This document shows positions 8,001 to 9,318 of a stretch of 9,318 nt of DNA, in pieces (within the stretch, counting starts at the first letter, position 1; each line of letters opens with the position of its first letter). Location: NCBI GenBank assembly GCA_946405485.1, contig CAMJHJ010000083.1:1-9318 (forward strand). The letters run 5' to 3'. Source of the stretch: an uncultured Bacteroidales bacterium. GTDB lineage: Bacteria; Bacteroidota; Bacteroidia; Bacteroidales; UBA932. A program made the position numbers and the translations under genes. Under the pieces are notes generated by a model. The model had not been told where the DNA came from. It searched no databases and saw nothing but the letters and a program-made list of their open reading frames with translations.

Positions 8001-8603
8001 GATGCGTTTGCCGTCGGCCTCGATATGGGTTTCCGTGGCCTTGTCCCAGCAGCCGCCGTTCTCCAGGTCAAAGACCAGGGCGGCACTCTGGGCGGCCGGG
8101 AAGGTGTAACGGTGGAATCCGACCCGCTCGGTGGCGGTCATTTCGGCGATGACACCGTAACGCGTCAGGGGAACGCTGTAGTAACCGGGGGTGCAGATCT
8201 CTTTCGTGCGGTCGGCATAGGACCAGAGGCCCGTCTCGGGCGATTTCCCATTTCCGCGGGCGTAGGTCAGTTCCGTTCCGACGACGGGCATCACGGTGAC
8301 GTCGAACAGGTCGCCGATGCCGGTGCCGCTGAGGTGGGTGTGGGAGAATCCGATCACGGTCGAATCACTCTGATGATAGCCGGAGCACCAGTCCCAGCTT
8401 TGGGGAATGCTGGTGGGGCCGAGCTGGACCAGGCCGAAAGGCACGCTGGCTCCGACAAAGACATGACCGTGGCCGCCGGTGCCGATGAAGGGATCCACGA
8501 AATCCACGGGATCACCGCCCGTCGTGCGGGGGCCGTTCTGGCAGGAGAAGAGAGTCAGGGCGGCGAGGGCCGCAAGAAGGATGCTGGAAAGTCGTTTTTT
8601 CAT
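5091..8603 (-). CDS. Two-domain GH92-GH125 alpha-mannosidase lipoprotein (1170 aa)
   Basis: The ATG at 8601-8603 opens MKKRLSS and a lipoprotein signal ending in LFSC, so Cys21 should carry the lipid anchor; no acidic surface-export signal follows it. Residues about 33-710 are GH92: DPFIGTGGHGHVF, SWDWCSGYH, FSHTHLSGTGIGD, TEGNAWQYTW (acid Glu515), YAHGNEPSHH and GNEDAGQMSSWY (candidate base Asp619). Residues about 740-1170 are a complete GH125 domain (exo-alpha-1,6-mannosidase): TGDIHAMWLRDSGAQV at 790-805, FRPSDDATVF at 951-960 and GFMHESF at 1124-1130. Asp955 and Glu1128 are 173 residues apart, the spacing I recall for the catalytic Asp220/Glu393 of Clostridium perfringens GH125. A linker of about 30 residues joins them. 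The fused GH92 lacks the His-Glu pair of the downstream enzyme and has Asn617 where that one has Asp634, so it probably cuts another linkage. It is the first gene of a two-gene operon. Reading continuity is unbroken; it is a true fusion, not two overlapping genes. Confidence 0.95.
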   Translation of the reverse strand: MKKRLSSILLAALAALTLFSCQNGPRTTGGDPVDFVDPFIGTGGHGHVFVGASVPFGLVQLGPTSIPQSWDWCSGYHQSDSTVIGFSHTHLSGTGIGDLFDVTVMPVVGTELTYARGNGKSPETGLWSYADRTKEICTPGYYSVPLTRYGVIAEMTATERVGFHRYTFPAAQSAALVFDLENGGCWDKATETHIEADGKRIKGWRFSKGWAEDQKIWFVAECDKPFTFEAINERYARLNFKTAKDEKVQLKVALSVTGIEGAEKNLAAELPGWDFKATCQQARAKWNSELGKIKITTADEKNRKIFYTALYHASIVPALFCDNGAEPEYTIFSLWDTYRAAMPLYTIIQPEREGDFMKSFLKIYERQGDLPVWHLHGNETDCMVGNPGVAAMADAVTKDIPGFDYEKAFEAMKASALTPDRGQDLRMKYGYIPADLYNQSLASDMEYAIADWALAQAACKLGRTEDCEYFLERSHSYRNFFDPSVGFMRGKDSRGRFVEPFNPYFSDHHNSPYTEGNAWQYTWLVPHDLKGLTECFGSKRALLKKLDSLFTVSSVIEGEDASSDISGLIGQYAHGNEPSHHILYFYTMLGKPWKTADLVRQVMAELYTDQPDGLSGNEDAGQMSSWYILSSMGFYQVEPAGGRYWFGSPLFEKAEIALPESKTFTVKAPGVSADNKYIRRVWLNGQPYTKPFIRYQDIMAGGELVLEMGAEKTVWYCPDEPECYVDHRPAPENRLFTAPAVEAKIEEVKGLLTNPRLAWMFGNCFPNTLDTTVHFTESDENGHPDTFVYTGDIHAMWLRDSGAQVWPYLRFATEDEHVRKMLEGTIRRQFLCLTIDPYANAFNIGPTGSEWESDNTKMNPYDHERKWEIDSQCYPIRLAYEYWKRTGDSSVFDETWTTAMDNILRVLKEQQRKNGHGSYRFTRVTDRQFDTKSCDGLGNPVKPVGLIASAFRPSDDATVFEFLVPSNFFAVTSLRKAAEILEEVNRQPAKAQECRDLADEVEQALRKYAVYDHPKYGKIYAFEVDGFGNQLLGDDSNVPSLLAMPYLGDVPADDPVWKNTRRYVWSEDNPWFFKGAAGEGIGGPHIGHGYIWPMSIMMKAFTSNDDEEIRDCIISLMNTDAGTGFMHESFQRNDASHFTRSWFAWQNTLFGELILKLIDDGRLDLLNSII

Positions 8604-8642
8604 TATGGGGAACAATTTGATTTTCTGTTTTTTCCTAATCTA

Positions 8643-8650
8643 TAAAGATA
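8643..8650 (-). promoter_or_regulatory. Candidate -7 box for the mannosidase operon
   Basis: On the minus strand this reads TATCTTTA, one base off the Bacteroidetes TAnnTTTG box. It lies about 40 bases before the ATG at 8603 and downstream of the permease terminator, where a promoter is needed. No TTTG-like -33 box is visible at the proper distance, so the call is weak, or the promoter may need an activator. Confidence 0.3.
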
Positions 8651-8716
8651 GATATTTTTTTGATATCCCCTGTCTTCTTTCGGGCGTTTTTCTTAAAACA
8701 CTGATTAGTAGATGTT

Positions 8717-8753
8717 TAAATAAAAGCCTCTCCTTGTTTCGAGGAGAGGCTTT
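8717..8753 (-). terminator. Intrinsic terminator of the permease gene
   Basis: A perfect 11-base-pair stem (AAAGCCTCTCC at 8723-8733 against GGAGAGGCTTT at 8743-8753) encloses a 9-base loop. Read on the minus strand the stem is followed by TTATTT, which with the stem's own T-run makes a good U-rich tail. It lies 45 bases past the permease stop codon and before the mannosidase operon, so the two are separate transcripts. The plus-strand side lacks a comparable T-run. Confidence 0.85.
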
Positions 8754-8797
8754 CGCGTAAATAATTAATTTTCAGCCAGTTGCAAAAAACGGGCAAC

Positions 8798-9318
8798 TTA
8801 GATGAAAATGTACTTGCAGATGAACAGCGCCGCGAGGATCCACATCGTGATGGAGATCTTCTTGAACTTGCCTGCACAGGCGTTCAGCAGCACATAGGAG
8901 ATCACGCCGAGGAGGATACCGTCGGAGATGGAGTAGGCGACTGGCATCATCAGGACGGTGATGAAAGCAGGGATGCTCTCGGAGTAGTCCTCCCAGTCGA
9001 TCTTGGCGACCGGAGCCATCATCATCACACCGACGATCACGAGGGCGGGAGCGGTAGCGGCGCTCGGGATGGCGAGGAACACGGGCGAGAACAGCAGGGC
9101 CAGGGCGAAGAGGATCGCGACCGTGAAGGCCGTCAGGCCGGTGCGTCCGCCTTCGCCGACGCCGGAAGCGCTCTCGACATAGGTCGTAGTCGTGGAAGTA
9201 CCCAGGCAGGCGCCGCAGACGGTGGCGATGGAGTCGGCCATGAACATCTTGTCGATGCCGTCCACGTTGCCCTTCTCATCCACCATGCCGGCCTTCTGGG
9301 ACACGCCGATGATGGTGC
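8798..9318 (-). CDS. NCS2/AzgA-type purine permease, C-terminal part (partial)
   Basis: The last 172 or so residues of an inner-membrane nucleobase transporter are visible; the frame stays open through the right edge, so the N-terminal part lies outside. The visible segment begins TIIGVSQKAG, followed by MADSIATVCGACLGTSTTTT and ESASGVGEGGRTGLTA, the highly conserved core of the AzgA branch of NCS2 (COG2252), whose members import adenine, guanine or hypoxanthine with protons. Four hydrophobic segments follow: the ILFALALLF region, the APALVIVGVMMM region, the AFITVLMMPVAYSI to VISYVLLNA region and the final WILAALFICKYIFI at the C-terminus. It ends at a TAA followed by its own terminator, so it is unlikely to be functionally tied to the mannosidases. 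The exact purine specificity cannot be read from this part; a role for other nucleobases is possible but less likely. A GTG at 9302-9304 is internal, not the start. Confidence 0.92.
   Translation of the reverse strand, partial: TIIGVSQKAGMVDEKGNVDGIDKMFMADSIATVCGACLGTSTTTTYVESASGVGEGGRTGLTAFTVAILFALALLFSPVFLAIPSAATAPALVIVGVMMMAPVAKIDWEDYSESIPAFITVLMMPVAYSISDGILLGVISYVLLNACAGKFKKISITMWILAALFICKYIFI

Noticed and set aside
2836..8603. The operon as a recent tandem duplication of a GH92 gene
   Set aside because: The two GH92 domains differ in their N-terminal motifs and active-site signatures and belong to separate types, so recent duplication is not supported.
8601..8615. Earlier TTG start for the GH92-GH125 gene, adding four residues
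   Set aside because: The ATG at 8603 directly precedes the Lys-Lys-Arg of the lipoprotein signal and is the natural start; the TTG has no supporting context.
5223..8645. Two more long plus-strand open frames (5223-6917 and 7023-8645) opposite the GH92-GH125 gene
   Set aside because: Same pattern: antisense to strongly conserved domains, biased composition, no family resemblance. I considered deliberate antisense coding, but nothing beyond codon bias is needed to explain it.
8651..8667. GATAT/ATATC inverted repeat upstream of the mannosidase operon
   Set aside because: A 5-base AT-rich match in AT-rich intergenic DNA is expected by chance; no operator can be supported.
8780..8797. Small inverted repeat GTTGC/GCAAC just after the permease stop
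   Set aside because: Only 5 pairs with a 9-base or longer loop; the clear terminator at 8717-8753 explains 3' end formation better.
1..9318. RNA genes, CRISPR arrays, insertion sequences or attachment sites
   Set aside because: I looked for tRNA-like cloverleaves, regularly spaced repeats, transposase motifs and flanking direct repeats on both strands and saw none. Gaps between genes are all under 200 bases.

Overview
The window looks like a member of the Bacteroidales. The evidence is a textbook Bacteroidetes promoter (TTTG, 20-base gap, TAACTTTG), a near absence of Shine-Dalgarno sequences before the genes, and a gene set (GH92 and GH125 alpha-mannosidases, a DUF4832 glycosidase-like protein, an outer-membrane barrel) typical of glycan-degrading gut Bacteroidales. 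The DNA is rather GC-rich for Bacteroides itself, so a relative such as an Alistipes-like lineage is possible, but the sequence alone does not settle the genus.

Layout. Bases 1-62 hold the last codons of a probable plus-strand gene that meets, tail to tail, a minus-strand secreted DUF4832 protein (66-1580). A 66-base divergent region follows, carrying the plus-strand promoter of a secreted, probably outer-membrane beta-barrel protein (1647-2750). That gene ends inside one arm of a 31-base-pair inverted repeat (2740-2822), which separates it from the convergent mannosidase operon. The operon runs on the minus strand: first a lipoprotein fusing a GH92 and a GH125 domain (8603-5091), then, 11 bases later, a secreted stand-alone GH92 enzyme (5079-2836). 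Upstream of the operon a clear intrinsic terminator (8717-8753) closes a minus-strand purine-type NCS2 permease that runs off the right edge.

How it may work. The two mannosidase genes probably form one transcript for trimming alpha-mannosides. The stand-alone GH92 keeps the residues reported for alpha-1,2-mannosidases of the Bt3990 type. The fused GH92 lacks them and is likely to have a different linkage preference. The GH125 half should remove alpha-1,6-mannose. Together this would strip alpha-mannan or high-mannose N-glycan oligosaccharides in the periplasm. No SusC/SusD pair, regulator or endo-acting mannanase is visible, so this is either the edge of a polysaccharide utilisation locus or a small stand-alone set. 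The DUF4832 protein and the barrel protein may belong to the same glycan theme, but that is proximity only.

The points most worth a second look are the GH92-GH125 fusion, the different active-site signatures of the two GH92 domains, the apparently leaderless start of the barrel gene, and the long hairpin that contains that gene's stop codon.
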